45,968 nt of DNA from CAZAKZ01 sp964485695 (GCA_964485695.1 CAZAKZ010000030.1:1-45968); one strand, 5' to 3'; positions 11,147-19,744 are shown, counted from the stretch's first letter. Program-made: numbers and translations. The notes: generated by a model from the sequence alone, not told the origin.

Positions 11147-11548
11147 CTACCTCTTGGAGAACTGGAATCCGCGCCGGGCACCGCGGCGCCCGTACTTCTT
11201 CCGCTCCTTCATCCGGCCGTCGCGGGTGAGGAAACCATTGTCCCGGAGCCGCTCTTCCATTTCCGGGCGATCCTCCTTGAGGGCCCGGGCAATGCCCAGG
11301 GCACAGGCGCCGGACTGACCCGTGATGCCGCCGCCCCGCACGTTGATGAAGACGTCGTACTTGTCGCGACACTCCGTGGACTTCAGCGGCGCTTCGACCT
11401 CGATCTGATGACCGATGTTCGGGAAGAACTCCTTGAACTCCCTCCGGTTGACGAGGATTCCACCGCTGCCGGGACGGATTCGCACCCGGGCGACCGAGGC
11501 TTTTCGCCGGCCGACGCCCCAGATGTATTGTGACTTTGAATCCACCAC
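11147..11548 (-). CDS. rpsI: 30S ribosomal protein S9
   Basis: A 133-residue small-subunit protein whose C-terminal tail reaches toward the P-site tRNA. The typical elements YIWGVGRRKASVARVRI, GGGITGQSGA and the basic end GRRGARRGFQFSKR are present. It follows rplM by three bases, the near-universal L13-S9 pair. Confidence 0.97.
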   Translation of the reverse strand: MVDSKSQYIWGVGRRKASVARVRIRPGSGGILVNRREFKEFFPNIGHQIEVEAPLKSTECRDKYDVFINVRGGGITGQSGACALGIARALKEDRPEMEERLRDNGFLTRDGRMKERKKYGRRGARRGFQFSKR

Positions 11549-11551
11549 GGA

Positions 11552-12019
11552 TTATTGCTCCTTCCTGACCTCGGCCGATGAACTGGCCTTCTTCAACTCC
11601 AGCTCCACGGGCTGCTGCGCCGAGTGGGGATGGTCCGCACCGCTGTAGACCTTCAGCTTCTGGAACATGTGCCTGCCGAGCTTGGTCTTGGGCAGCATGC
11701 GCCGGACGGCCAGACGCACCACCTCCTCGGGATTACGCTCATGCATGCGCCGGAACGGCGTCTTCACGAGACCGCCCGGATACCCGGTGTAATGGAAGTA
11801 TTCCTTCTTTTCCGCCTTCTTGCCCGTGAGCTCCACCTTCTCGGCCTGGACAACCACCACGAAGTCCCCGGTATCGATATGGGGGGTGTACGCGGGTTTG
11901 TGTTTGCCCATGAGTATGCGGGCCACCTCGACCGCCAGCCGTCCAAGGACCTTGCCCTCGGCATCCACGAGAAACCAGCGTCTCTCGATTTCGGACGGCT
12001 TGGCCATGTAGGTCTTCAT
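11552..12019 (-). CDS. rplM: 50S ribosomal protein L13
   Basis: A 155-residue large-subunit assembly protein with the family signature: RRWFLVDAEGKVLGRLA near the start, GDFVVVVQAEKVELTGKK, and PGGLVKTPFRRM. The ATG at 12019 has GAGGA at good spacing. The C-terminus runs about 10 residues past the usual end, with a Ser/Lys-rich tail. It is co-transcribed with rpsI. A doubled 11-base repeat lies 20-41 bases upstream of the start in the leader. Confidence 0.97.
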   Translation of the reverse strand: MKTYMAKPSEIERRWFLVDAEGKVLGRLAVEVARILMGKHKPAYTPHIDTGDFVVVVQAEKVELTGKKAEKKEYFHYTGYPGGLVKTPFRRMHERNPEEVVRLAVRRMLPKTKLGRHMFQKLKVYSGADHPHSAQQPVELELKKASSSAEVRKEQ

Positions 12020-12038
12020 GATTTCCTCGCCAGACTAT

Positions 12039-12060
12039 GCTTGTACATTGCTTGTACATT
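12039..12060. repeat. 11-bp tandem repeat, 2 copies
   Basis: GCTTGTACATT occurs twice head to tail in the leader of rplM. Each copy contains TGTACA, itself a palindrome. Confidence 0.85.
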
Positions 12061-12170
12061 GTTCCGGGACGTGGGTGGAATCTTAGGATGCCTCGGCCCG
12101 GGAGTCAACGAATCGATACCAACACGGAGTAGCGCCACAACTCATTACTTTCAAGAAAATTATGGCAATT

Positions 12171-13568
12171 TCACTCGAGAACCACCAGCCCGAAGTTCTC
12201 CCCCCGGAGCGATTCCCCCCGGAGCCGGCCGAGGAGAACCCCGGAATCGCCGAGGCTCGGAAGTCCGGCCAGGAGGGTCCGGTAGACAGCGGGCAGATCC
12301 TCGGGTGGAACCCGCTTAGCTTCTTCCACGCATCGAGGCTCACCCGCGCAGAGCCGATCCAGACCTCGAACCTCTCCCGACCGGACCCAGTAGGCCGGTC
12401 GCATCTCCATGCCCGAAGGCAGCCGCGCCAGGACATGGGTCCGCCCTCCAGCTCGACGCAGACAGAAACCCTCACCCAGGCCTCGGGCTGCCAGGTGGGC
12501 GAGCCACCCCTTGCCCTGCCAGCGCACCCGTACTGCCCCGGCGCCGGCCTCTACCTCGGCCCCCGGCGGTACATGGGTGAACACCAGGTTGGCCTCCGAC
12601 TCTCGCACCTCGGCCGTGTTCCGGCCCCGGGGCTCCACCTGCCAGCAGGTGTGAATCCAGGCCTTCTGACCGGGTCCCGGAATCCACCAGAGGACACGAC
12701 TCGCCTTCCGGGTCCAGAGGTCACCGGGGACCAGGAAGAGAAGTCCAGCGCCGAGAACAAGGACTGCGACTCCGCCCATCACTGTCACTCCGCGACGCAT
12801 GCGTCGGAGTCCGCGCGCACACAGCGCAACGGCCCCGAGGTAGAGAATCACCGCCAGGGCCGGAAGACTCCGGCCGGGCTCGGGTAGGATCTCGGGCAGA
12901 CCGGGCACGGGCGGCCGGATTTCGGCGAATGCGTCGTGCAATTCCAGGTTCTCCCAGGCCCTGGGCGTGTCAAGACATACGACCCGGCCCAGGCCCGGAG
13001 CCCCGGTCTTGCCCGGCTCCAGCATCAGGGCCGATCCACCCAGGCGTATCCACGCCCAGAGGCTGCGGAATTTCCGGAGCTCTGATGGACCCGCGGCCAT
13101 CACCAGATCCAGGCAGGAGACCACGGGAGGCGGAAGATTCTCGAGGTCCGCGTCCAGGCGAACGAACCGCACGCTTCGACCCAAGGCCCTCTCCAGGTGT
13201 CTCTTTTTCTTCTCACGATCGTCCTCCCCTCCGAGAAGATCCACAGCCCGGGGCAGGATTCCGACCAGAGCCGTTCCTGGCGTCACGGGGTGAAACGCTC
13301 CCTGAGGCGGCGCACCCGGTCCCGTCAGAAGGGGAGAGCCGAGACGGGGCCAGAGGAATGCGGCTGCATTCCCCAGCACCCGGACCCGGAACTGGCCCCA
13401 CTCCCCTTGCCACGCTGCACCCCCACCCACGTGCATCGGCACGGGAAGCCCGGGCCGGACGAGCCCTTCCAGGAGAATCCGGCCTCTCGAGCCTTCCTGG
13501 GCAGTGACCGTGAATCCGGCCAGCAGCGCGGCTCCCAGGAGGAGCCAGGAGATGGGTCGAGCGTTCAT
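12171..13568 (-). CDS. Unknown envelope protein with signal peptide and two central membrane segments
   Basis: A 465-residue protein I do not recognise. The ATG at 13568 starts a clean signal peptide (MNARPISWLLLGAALLAGF, then TAQEG). An extracytoplasmic region follows, containing an alpha/beta-looking stretch (SVRFVRLDADLENLPP, then VSCLDLVMAAGPSELRKF) that resembles a Rossmann-like or amidotransferase-like core without clear catalytic residues. Two hydrophobic segments lie near residues 255-280 and 283-305, and a second soluble domain follows. The start overlaps the stop of the preceding membrane-protein gene by four bases (ATGA), so the two are coupled. This pair ends the dcw cluster where ftsA and ftsZ commonly lie, so a role in wall synthesis or division is possible but not shown. 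Confidence 0.7.
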   Translation of the reverse strand: MNARPISWLLLGAALLAGFTVTAQEGSRGRILLEGLVRPGLPVPMHVGGGAAWQGEWGQFRVRVLGNAAAFLWPRLGSPLLTGPGAPPQGAFHPVTPGTALVGILPRAVDLLGGEDDREKKKRHLERALGRSVRFVRLDADLENLPPPVVSCLDLVMAAGPSELRKFRSLWAWIRLGGSALMLEPGKTGAPGLGRVVCLDTPRAWENLELHDAFAEIRPPVPGLPEILPEPGRSLPALAVILYLGAVALCARGLRRMRRGVTVMGGVAVLVLGAGLLFLVPGDLWTRKASRVLWWIPGPGQKAWIHTCWQVEPRGRNTAEVRESEANLVFTHVPPGAEVEAGAGAVRVRWQGKGWLAHLAARGLGEGFCLRRAGGRTHVLARLPSGMEMRPAYWVRSGEVRGLDRLCAGEPRCVEEAKRVPPEDLPAVYRTLLAGLPSLGDSGVLLGRLRGESLRGENFGLVVLE

Positions 13569-14107
13569 GGTCCCCCGTCCAGAATACTCAGAACCGGGCA
13601 GACCAGGGCACCCTCTTCCGCACCGAAGAACTCGGCAGACGCATACATGAGTAGAGGTGAGGCATAGAGAATCCCGATCGCGACGGGCCAGTACCCGAAC
13701 CGGAGGAATCCGGGGAAACGATTCCCCACGGCGCCCGCCACCCGGCCCGAGGCGTGGGCCACGAGGAGCATTCCACACGCCAGGCAAAGCTGCTCCCATG
13801 CTGCTCCGGTCATCCACCGCACGACTCCGATGAGCGGCAGGGCGGCCAGGGCCAGGGCCGCACTCTCGACGATGCCCTGGACCGTACTCCATCCCTTTCT
13901 GAATCCCGGGACCAGGATCAGATGGTACCCGAGGAGGCAGGCCAGAAAAATGCGGCCCGCACCGGTCGGCTCCCCGGCCAGACCGTCCAGGACCAGGGGC
14001 AATAGAACCGCGGCCCCGGCAATCCAGGTCCATGCCTGGACAAGAGCAGGATCCAGGAGCGGTTTACCGGATTCCGGGCCGGGGGAGATGGGCGCAGGAG
14101 ATACCAT
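13565..14107 (-). CDS. Unknown five-helix inner-membrane protein
   Basis: A 180-residue protein with about five hydrophobic segments (around residues 21-40, 46-66, 72-93, 101-120 and 137-160) and short loops; no family recognised. The ATG at 14107 lies eight bases after the ftsQ-like stop and has no clear ribosome site, suggesting translational coupling. It overlaps the downstream envelope gene by four bases. The pair recalls transporter-like or scaffold modules of one membrane subunit plus one exported subunit, but no ATPase is present and function is unknown. Confidence 0.65.
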   Translation of the reverse strand: MVSPAPISPGPESGKPLLDPALVQAWTWIAGAAVLLPLVLDGLAGEPTGAGRIFLACLLGYHLILVPGFRKGWSTVQGIVESAALALAALPLIGVVRWMTGAAWEQLCLACGMLLVAHASGRVAGAVGNRFPGFLRFGYWPVAIGILYASPLLMYASAEFFGAEEGALVCPVLSILDGGP

Positions 14108-14115
14108 TGCGGTTA

Positions 14116-14928
14116 TTATCGACGGGATGAGGAGGGATATCCACCGTCCCCCAGGGCGGTCGCCGGGATCGGGGCCGCTGGGGCCCGCTGCACGAACGTC
14201 TGGCGGAAGGCCACACCGCCGGAGCGGATCCCCCGCCACCCCGGAAACTGTCGCAGGATGTTCTCGAGGTTTATTACCTTTTCTTCTGGATCGAGGTCGC
14301 CGGGTCGGAGTTCGGTCACACCGCGGCCCCAGGCCAGGCAACACGTTTCCTGGCCCTCCTCTCCCGGATCCTGTTCTTTATGAAAGACCAGGTTCAGAAG
14401 CGCGTGGTGTTTGCCGTCCAGTCGCTTGCAGGGCACCGCCTCGATGCGGTTCAGGGACTTCCACAGAAATCCCTTCCCGGTCGTGTGCCCGAGCAGGAAC
14501 GCCACTTCCCTGGCGGCCACCCGGCGCTGCCAGGAGGCCGGAACGGCGCCTTCCGTGGTCTTGATCCGGGGCAGGTCCAGTGGAATACCGGCATCGGGCA
14601 GAACCACGCCGTCGATATCCACGTAATGGTCCGTTTCGAACAGCCGGGCCACAGGGCGACGATACTCGACGCACACCTGAAACCCTCCGTCCCGGTGGAG
14701 GGAAACGTCCTGGACGGACCGGACCCAGGGAACCCGGGCCACGGCAGCCCGGAGGCGAGGAACGAATTCCGGGTGAAGAACGGGGCACCCCCGGAGGTAC
14801 GAGGTCTCCTTCAGGAGTCTGGCCTCGAGGGAGGAGCCCGCCCAGTTGGGTGCCGGCGTCAGGTGAACCGACGCCGGGTTGAATCCGCACCGGGGGTCCC
14901 GAAAGACCAGACCACGGACCTCCTCCAT
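14116..14928 (-). CDS. ftsQ: FtsQ/DivIB-like division protein
   Basis: The frame encodes a POTRA-like region (LRAAVARVPWVRSVQDVSL, then VCVEYRRPVARL) followed by YVDIDGVVLPDAG, the pattern of FtsQ, a single-pass divisome protein linking FtsL/FtsB and FtsA. The position after murB fits ftsQ. The open frame continues upstream to a stop at 15013-15015 and encodes RIGYAALSVFLLTFLARRG, an obvious membrane anchor, but has no ATG, GTG or TTG there. The annotated ATG at 14928 gives a 270-residue protein without its anchor, so initiation from a rare codon (CTG at 14967 or ATC at 14982) or a base error is likely. The fold assignment rests on motif and position only. Confidence 0.72.
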   Translation of the reverse strand: MEEVRGLVFRDPRCGFNPASVHLTPAPNWAGSSLEARLLKETSYLRGCPVLHPEFVPRLRAAVARVPWVRSVQDVSLHRDGGFQVCVEYRRPVARLFETDHYVDIDGVVLPDAGIPLDLPRIKTTEGAVPASWQRRVAAREVAFLLGHTTGKGFLWKSLNRIEAVPCKRLDGKHHALLNLVFHKEQDPGEEGQETCCLAWGRGVTELRPGDLDPEEKVINLENILRQFPGWRGIRSGGVAFRQTFVQRAPAAPIPATALGDGGYPSSSRR

Positions 14929-15095
14929 ACCCCGGCGAGCCAGAAAGGTCAGGAGGAATACCGACAGGGCCGCATAGCCGATCCGAAGTGTGTTGGAAAC
15001 GGGATCATTCCTTTAACACCACTGGATTCCCGGCCAGGCCGGGGCGCCGGTTCCGGCGCCCCCGGGTATTCATGGGCTGCTCGCGAGAGCCCGGA

Positions 15096-15350
15096 TTAAA
15101 CCTTCACTGTGCCCTTGGACACGTCGACGAACTTCTTTTCCTTGCCCGGCCTGGCGCCCAGGCTGGCACTGAAGTTGACGTCGTAATCGCCGACAAAGAT
15201 CTCGAGGGTATGCACGATACTCTCGAGCAACTCACGACTGATGAACACCTCATCTCCCTTGGCGATCTCCATTTCCCGATGCAGGAGACTCAGGGTGACC
15301 CGGACGGGGTGCAACCGGCGAGAGATGAACTTTTCTACGGACATTTCCAT
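15096..15350 (-). CDS. Small conserved-looking protein in the ddl position, function unknown
   Basis: An 84-residue reading from MEMSVEKFISRRLHPVRVTL to the stop at 15096. The frame stays open upstream to 15488, but the earlier residues look like non-coding translation, and GGGAG precedes the ATG at 15350 by about ten bases. The peptide is rich in charged and beta-prone residues (EVFISRELLESIVHTLEIFVGDYDVNF) and looks like a compact soluble domain. It lies between murB and ftsQ, where many dcw clusters have ddl. I do not recognise a family. Confidence 0.55.
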   Translation of the reverse strand: MEMSVEKFISRRLHPVRVTLSLLHREMEIAKGDEVFISRELLESIVHTLEIFVGDYDVNFSASLGARPGKEKKFVDVSKGTVKV

Positions 15351-15562
15351 CTGACTGTACTCCCTCTTCGCGCCCTTAACGAAGAATAGACACCCACCCG
15401 AACCCTCCTCAACCATACCAATCAGAAGGTCCGGGGCGGCCCGATCGGAACATCCGATCTGGGGGCTCCCCCTGAAGGCGGTTCCCATCTAATCAAAGGC
15501 AAAGAAAACAACCGGCGTGGAAGAACTCGTCTCGTCTACCACGACCAGGAAAACACTCGTCC

Positions 15563-15584
15563 TCGAAATTATGTCGAAATTATG
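15563..15584. repeat. 11-bp tandem repeat, 2 copies, across the murB stop
   Basis: TCGAAATTATG occurs twice head to tail; the murB TAA (15580-15582) lies inside the second copy, so the gene end itself is part of a local duplication. Confidence 0.8.
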
Positions 15585-16500
15585 TCCTCGATACGACCGC
15601 AGCCCTTTGCGGCCAGTCCTCGATCTCCTGGGTCAGGGATACGCCGAAGAGGTTCAGAACCCGGTCCCTTGCTTCCCGGATCAGGTCTCTGACCTCGCAG
15701 GCTTTCGCACCGCCCATGTTCACCACGAAATTGGCATGTTTCTCGGAGATGCAGGCCCGCCCGCGCCTCTGTCCTTTCATGCCGGCGTCATCGAGCAGCC
15801 GTCCGGCGCTCTTTCCGCCCGGTGGGTTCATGAAGATACAACCCGGAGTGTGATCCTGCAAGGGCTGTGTGGCTTTCCTGTATTCGAGAATGGAATTCGC
15901 CCTGGACCTGATGGCCTGAGGGTCATCTTTCTCCAGGCGGATTCGCACCGAGACCACCGCGCCTCCGCCCAGGGAGGAGGTTCGATATCCGAGTCCGAGA
16001 TCCGATACGGGGCGGGTTTCCACCTCACCCTGCGGCGTCACCACAGTGGCGGAAACGACCACATCGCCGAAAGAGCCCCGGGCGCCGCCGGCATTCTGGT
16101 GCAGGGCCCCCCCTACCGATCCCGGAATGCCCACACACCCCTCGAGGCCCTTGAGGCCCATGTCGATGGTCTTCTTGACCAGGGCAGGCAAGAAAACGCC
16201 CGCCGCCACTACCAGCTCTCCCACCTTTTCAGGGATCTTCTTTTCAGGGATCTCCTCAAGGGTACCCAGGCTGACCACGGCTCCGTCCACGCCCTGGTCA
16301 TCGATGAGGAGGTTGGACCCGCGCCCGAGATACCAGGCCGGAATGCCCTGGTTCTGGAGGACCGCCAGGAGGTCGGCCAGGACCTGGATGTTCTCGGGCG
16401 TGAAGAAATACCGGGCCGGGCCGCCGATCCTGAGGGTGGTCAGGTCTTCCAGGCGACGGTCCCGGATCAGGATGTCAGTGAAGGCGTCGTACCAGGCCAT
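15580..16500 (-). CDS. murB: UDP-N-acetylenolpyruvoylglucosamine reductase
   Basis: A 306-residue flavoenzyme making UDP-N-acetylmuramate with NADPH in the cytoplasm. FAD-binding features include TTLRIGGPARYF, YLGRGSNLLI and GIPGSVGGALHQNAG. The C-terminal catalytic part has NPPGGKSAGRLLDDAG and SEKHANFVVN. The peptide KIPEK is duplicated at residues 83-92 by a 15-base repeat, in a region away from these motifs. The start overlaps the murC stop by 26 bases. Confidence 0.96.
   Translation of the reverse strand: MAWYDAFTDILIRDRRLEDLTTLRIGGPARYFFTPENIQVLADLLAVLQNQGIPAWYLGRGSNLLIDDQGVDGAVVSLGTLEEIPEKKIPEKVGELVVAAGVFLPALVKKTIDMGLKGLEGCVGIPGSVGGALHQNAGGARGSFGDVVVSATVVTPQGEVETRPVSDLGLGYRTSSLGGGAVVSVRIRLEKDDPQAIRSRANSILEYRKATQPLQDHTPGCIFMNPPGGKSAGRLLDDAGMKGQRRGRACISEKHANFVVNMGGAKACEVRDLIREARDRVLNLFGVSLTQEIEDWPQRAAVVSRT
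16225..16254. repeat. 15-bp tandem repeat in murB, 2 copies
   Basis: CTTTTCAGGGATCTT is repeated with one change, duplicating five codons (IPEKK then IPEKV) without breaking the frame. Confidence 0.85.
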
Positions 16501-17863
16501 CGGCCACCTCCCCGACGCGGCCCGCTCCCATGGTCAGGACCACGTCCCCGCGGTGAAGTCCGGGCACAATCTCGTGCACGAGGTTTTTCAGCGGCAGGAA
16601 CCGCGCTTCGCCTCCCTCGAAGCGAATCGCTTCCACCAGGTCGTCCGGTCCGATGTTCCTCCAGTCTTCCGGCCGCTCCCGGGCCGCAAACACGTCGCAG
16701 ACAAAGACCTGGTCAGCGCCGGAGAGCTCCCGGGCGAAGTCTCCGAGGTAGTTGTTCAGACGCCGGAACTGATGCGGCTCGAAAACGGCCGTCAGCCGCC
16801 GTCCCGCGTAGTGCTGCCGGGCCGTGGACAGGGCCGCCTGAACTTCGGTTGGGTGGTGGGCGTAGTCGTCCACGACGGTGATCCCGCGGTGCGTGCCCAT
16901 GTCCTCGAACCGGCGCCGGACTCCCTGAAACGCCACGGCCGCCTCGCTGCACGCCTCGGGGGAGGCGCCGACCTCCAGGGCCACCGCCGAAGCAAAGAGC
17001 ATGTTCCAGGTGTTGAACGTTCCCGGAATCCCCGGTTTCAACTCGACGATGGATTCATCATCCTTCACGAGGGTGTAGGTCTTCTCCCCGTTCCGGGAGG
17101 ATGCTGAAATCAATCGGTACCCTGCCCCGCCCTGATCCGAGGGCCCATCCGTCCGGACCGGAACCACCCGGGCTGTGACCCCCCACGGCTTCATGGCCCC
17201 GAGGAACTTCTCGTTCACCACCAGTTTCCCGGTAGGGGGAAGCGTGCGGGCAAATTTCCCGAAGGCATTCATGACGCCCTCGATACCCCCGTAGCATTCC
17301 AGATGGTCGTCCTCGATATTGAGGATGACTCCGAGGGTGGGGCGAAGATCCAGGAAGGAACCTCCGTATTCGCACGCCTCCACGATGAACTCCGGACCCG
17401 TTCCCACGGCCATACCGGAGCCGAAATCCAGGCCGTCTCCGCCGATGAGAAACGTGGGATCCCTGCCTGCGACACGAAGCATCTGCACGAGCCACGCACT
17501 CGTGGTGGTCTTGCCGTGCGTCCCGGCCACCCCGATGGCGGTGCCCCGGTGTTGCCGCAGCTCCCGGCCCAGGGCGCTGGAAAAGGTTTCCTGGGGAATG
17601 CCGCGTCGGCGTGCCTCCTCCCGCTCCGGATTGCCCTCGGGTATGGCGCGGGAATGGACCACCCGGGCGACCTCGGGGTGCAGGTTTCGCGCCCGGTGTT
17701 TCGTGTAGATCCGGGCGCCGGCCTGCTCCAGGGGCCGGCTCCAGGGCCCGGGATTCTGATCCGAGCCCGAAACCTCGAGTCCCCGGGCCAGGTAATAGCC
17801 TGCCAGCCCTCGCATACCGCAGCCGCCGGTGCCGATGAGGTGCACCCTCGTGCCGCTTTCCAT
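16475..17863 (-). CDS. murC: UDP-N-acetylmuramate--L-alanine ligase
   Basis: A 462-residue ATP-dependent ligase adding L-alanine to UDP-MurNAc, the first step of the stem peptide. The N-terminal Rossmann motif is VHLIGTGGCGM, the ATP loop is GVAGTHGKTTTSAW, and the C-terminal ligase motif DDYAHHPTEV is intact. It lies three bases after the murG stop and overlaps murB, so translation through murG-murC-murB is probably coupled. Confidence 0.97.
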   Translation of the reverse strand: MESGTRVHLIGTGGCGMRGLAGYYLARGLEVSGSDQNPGPWSRPLEQAGARIYTKHRARNLHPEVARVVHSRAIPEGNPEREEARRRGIPQETFSSALGRELRQHRGTAIGVAGTHGKTTTSAWLVQMLRVAGRDPTFLIGGDGLDFGSGMAVGTGPEFIVEACEYGGSFLDLRPTLGVILNIEDDHLECYGGIEGVMNAFGKFARTLPPTGKLVVNEKFLGAMKPWGVTARVVPVRTDGPSDQGGAGYRLISASSRNGEKTYTLVKDDESIVELKPGIPGTFNTWNMLFASAVALEVGASPEACSEAAVAFQGVRRRFEDMGTHRGITVVDDYAHHPTEVQAALSTARQHYAGRRLTAVFEPHQFRRLNNYLGDFARELSGADQVFVCDVFAARERPEDWRNIGPDDLVEAIRFEGGEARFLPLKNLVHEIVPGLHRGDVVLTMGAGRVGEVADGLVRRLH

Positions 17864-17866
17864 CGG

Positions 17867-19015
17867 TCAAACCCCTCCTGAGTCCGGTCGAATCGGCTCG
17901 GTTCCGGCCTCACCGCCTTGAAAGTCCGGGGCCATGAGCAGCTCGGCGATGTGCAGAGCGGCTCCGGGCCTCGACAGCGTTGCCGCCGACCGGCCCATGG
18001 CCTCTCTCAGGGCCGCATCGCCGAGGAGCGCACCCACGGTTCCGACAAATGCCGCTGCATTTCCCTCCTCCTCGGGCAGGAGAAATGCAGCCCCGGCTTC
18101 CAGGAAAACCCGGGCATTGGCGTATTGGTGCCGATCCCTGTGGTACGGGTAGGGTACAAGCACCGACGGCAATCCAGCCGCCGCCACCTCGGCCAGGGAG
18201 GTGCCGCCGGCGCGCGAGACAACCACATCGGCCACGCAATAGGCCATGGGCATGTCCGGTAAAAAAGATTCCGCCCGTGCTGTCAATCCGTACCGTCGAT
18301 AGGCGACCATTGACCGTTCCCGGTCCGCCTCCCCGGTAATATGGAGAATCTGAAGGGAATCAGCAAGGGGGCTCAGGAAGGAAAGATGATTCAGGACGAG
18401 ATCGTTCAGGCCGCGGGCGCCCTGACTCCCGCCCATCACGAGGAGCGTCAAGCGGTCCGGCGAGAATCCAAAACGCTTCAAAGCCACCCCTCTGTCCAGA
18501 TCCTGGGGATCCTGGAAGACGGGATTGCCGGTGAGCCGGCCGTTGATGAACTCCTCGGCAGTCCGGGAGAAGGCACAGCATACCGCATGGGCGAACGGGC
18601 CCAGAAGCCGGTTGGCCAGGCCCGGCCGTGCATTCTGCTCCAGGAGCAGGATCCGGAGTCCAAGGGCCCGGGCGGCCAGCACGGTCGGCAGGGCTCCGTA
18701 TCCGCCCAGGCCGATGACCGTATCCGCCTGGAAGCGCCGGAGAACCTGGAAGGAACGAGCGAACAGGGCCGGAAGGGTGATGGCGAAGCGGGTTCGGCCG
18801 AGAAGGCCGCTGGGCGTCGTGAGGCCTTTCAGGATCCGGGTTTCCCCCGGTGCCCGGTCCAGGACCAGACTCTCGATGCGTCGACGTCCCCGCAGGAACA
18901 AGAACCGGCCGCCCCCCCCGGTCAGGCGTCGGAGCTCCCTGGCCAGGAGGATCCCCGGTACGAGGTGTCCCCCCGATCCCCCGCCCGCAAAGACCACCCG
19001 AGGATTGCGCACCAT
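17867..19015 (-). CDS. murG: Undecaprenyl-PP-MurNAc-pentapeptide GlcNAc transferase
   Basis: A 382-residue GT-B glycosyltransferase on the inner face of the membrane that makes lipid II from lipid I. The N-terminal loop is VVFAGGGSGGHLVPG, and the second loop LLVMGGSQGARGLN and the donor site VVSRAGGTSLAEVAAAGLPS are typical. ATG 19015 is used; AAGG lies directly against it, so the GTG one codon later is an alternative. It follows the LysM gene by 15 bases. Confidence 0.96.
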   Translation of the reverse strand: MVRNPRVVFAGGGSGGHLVPGILLARELRRLTGGGGRFLFLRGRRRIESLVLDRAPGETRILKGLTTPSGLLGRTRFAITLPALFARSFQVLRRFQADTVIGLGGYGALPTVLAARALGLRILLLEQNARPGLANRLLGPFAHAVCCAFSRTAEEFINGRLTGNPVFQDPQDLDRGVALKRFGFSPDRLTLLVMGGSQGARGLNDLVLNHLSFLSPLADSLQILHITGEADRERSMVAYRRYGLTARAESFLPDMPMAYCVADVVVSRAGGTSLAEVAAAGLPSVLVPYPYHRDRHQYANARVFLEAGAAFLLPEEEGNAAAFVGTVGALLGDAALREAMGRSAATLSRPGAALHIAELLMAPDFQGGEAGTEPIRPDSGGV

Positions 19016-19030
19016 CCTTGAAACCCGCAG

Positions 19031-19642
19031 CTACTTCTTACGTCCGGATCCGGGATTCCTCGGAGGCAACAAGATCTCGGTCCCCGGGATCAGGTAGTCC
19101 TCGTTGATCTTCGGATTGAGCTTCTTGATCTCTTTCCACCGCCGCATGGTGCCGAGGTACTTCTGGGAGAGGACGGTCAGCACGTCTCCATCCCGGATCG
19201 TGTACTTCCGGTACCCGGATTTTGATTTTTTCCCCGCGTCCTTCTTACGGGGCGATGGATTCACACTCTTCTTCCCCGATGACTGTTTCTCACTGGAGTT
19301 CTTCAAATCGCCAAAGAGCTCGTCCGCTTTCTCCTTGTTCTTCTCCTTGTTCGACTTGACCGACAGCGCCGGCTGGGTGGCATTTTCCACCGGCCAGGAC
19401 GTGTCCTGTTCCTCGAGAGCGCTCCGGACCTTGTCGTTGCGCCCATCGGGATTGAGGGGGCTCTCATCTTCGCCTCCGCCGGCGGAGATCACGAGCCCCA
19501 GGATGAGGATGACCACCGCCGTCATGCCGAGAACCCCCGCCTTTTCTGTGTTTGACAAGGTTGTACCTCCCATCCGGTGGTAGCTGGATCGCCTTGCCTT
19601 CCTGAAAGGCGATCCGGTCCAATCGATCTTGCGAAGTTCCAC
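19031..19642 (-). CDS. Membrane-anchored LysM-domain protein
   Basis: A 203-residue protein with a short basic N-terminus, one membrane segment (about 35-55), a Ser/Lys/Glu-rich linker, and a C-terminal LysM domain (about 145-192, YTIRDGDVLTVLSQKYLGT to YLIPGTEILLPP) that would bind peptidoglycan in the periplasm. The GTG start at 19642 has GGAAGG five bases upstream. The linker carries NKEKNKEK from a doubled 12-base unit. It sits between ftsW and murG, an unusual insertion in a dcw cluster. It might tether wall synthesis to existing glycan or aid division-site wall work; that is inference. Confidence 0.85.
   Translation of the reverse strand: MELRKIDWTGSPFRKARRSSYHRMGGTTLSNTEKAGVLGMTAVVILILGLVISAGGGEDESPLNPDGRNDKVRSALEEQDTSWPVENATQPALSVKSNKEKNKEKADELFGDLKNSSEKQSSGKKSVNPSPRKKDAGKKSKSGYRKYTIRDGDVLTVLSQKYLGTMRRWKEIKKLNPKINEDYLIPGTEILLPPRNPGSGRKK
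19331..19354. repeat. 12-bp tandem repeat in LysM gene, 2 copies
   Basis: CTCCTTGTTCTT is repeated with two end changes, duplicating four codons (NKEK) in the flexible linker. Confidence 0.75.
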
Positions 19643-19696
19643 AGTTACCTTCCTGTCGATAGTAGTACCTGGCGAATTGGAATCCTGTTGCTATTC

Positions 19697-19733
19697 ACGT
19701 TCTCAAATAACGTTCTCTAACCGTTCTCTACGT
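19697..19733. repeat. Degenerate ~10-bp repeat between ftsW and lysM genes
   Basis: Three copies of ACGTTCTC/CCGTTCTCTA-like units occur in the 102-base gap after the ftsW stop, with further partial copies on either side. Confidence 0.6.
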
Positions 19734-19744
19734 GCATTCTCCAG

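Noticed and set aside
10729..11181. 150-codon minus-strand frame after rpsI
   Set aside because: No ribosome site, composition unlike neighbours, and it covers the structured RNA region and terminator.
15351..15488. Longer form of the small gene before ftsQ
   Set aside because: The upstream residues are Gly/Ser/Cys mixed without coding character, and the best ribosome site precedes ATG 15350; kept only as an alternative.
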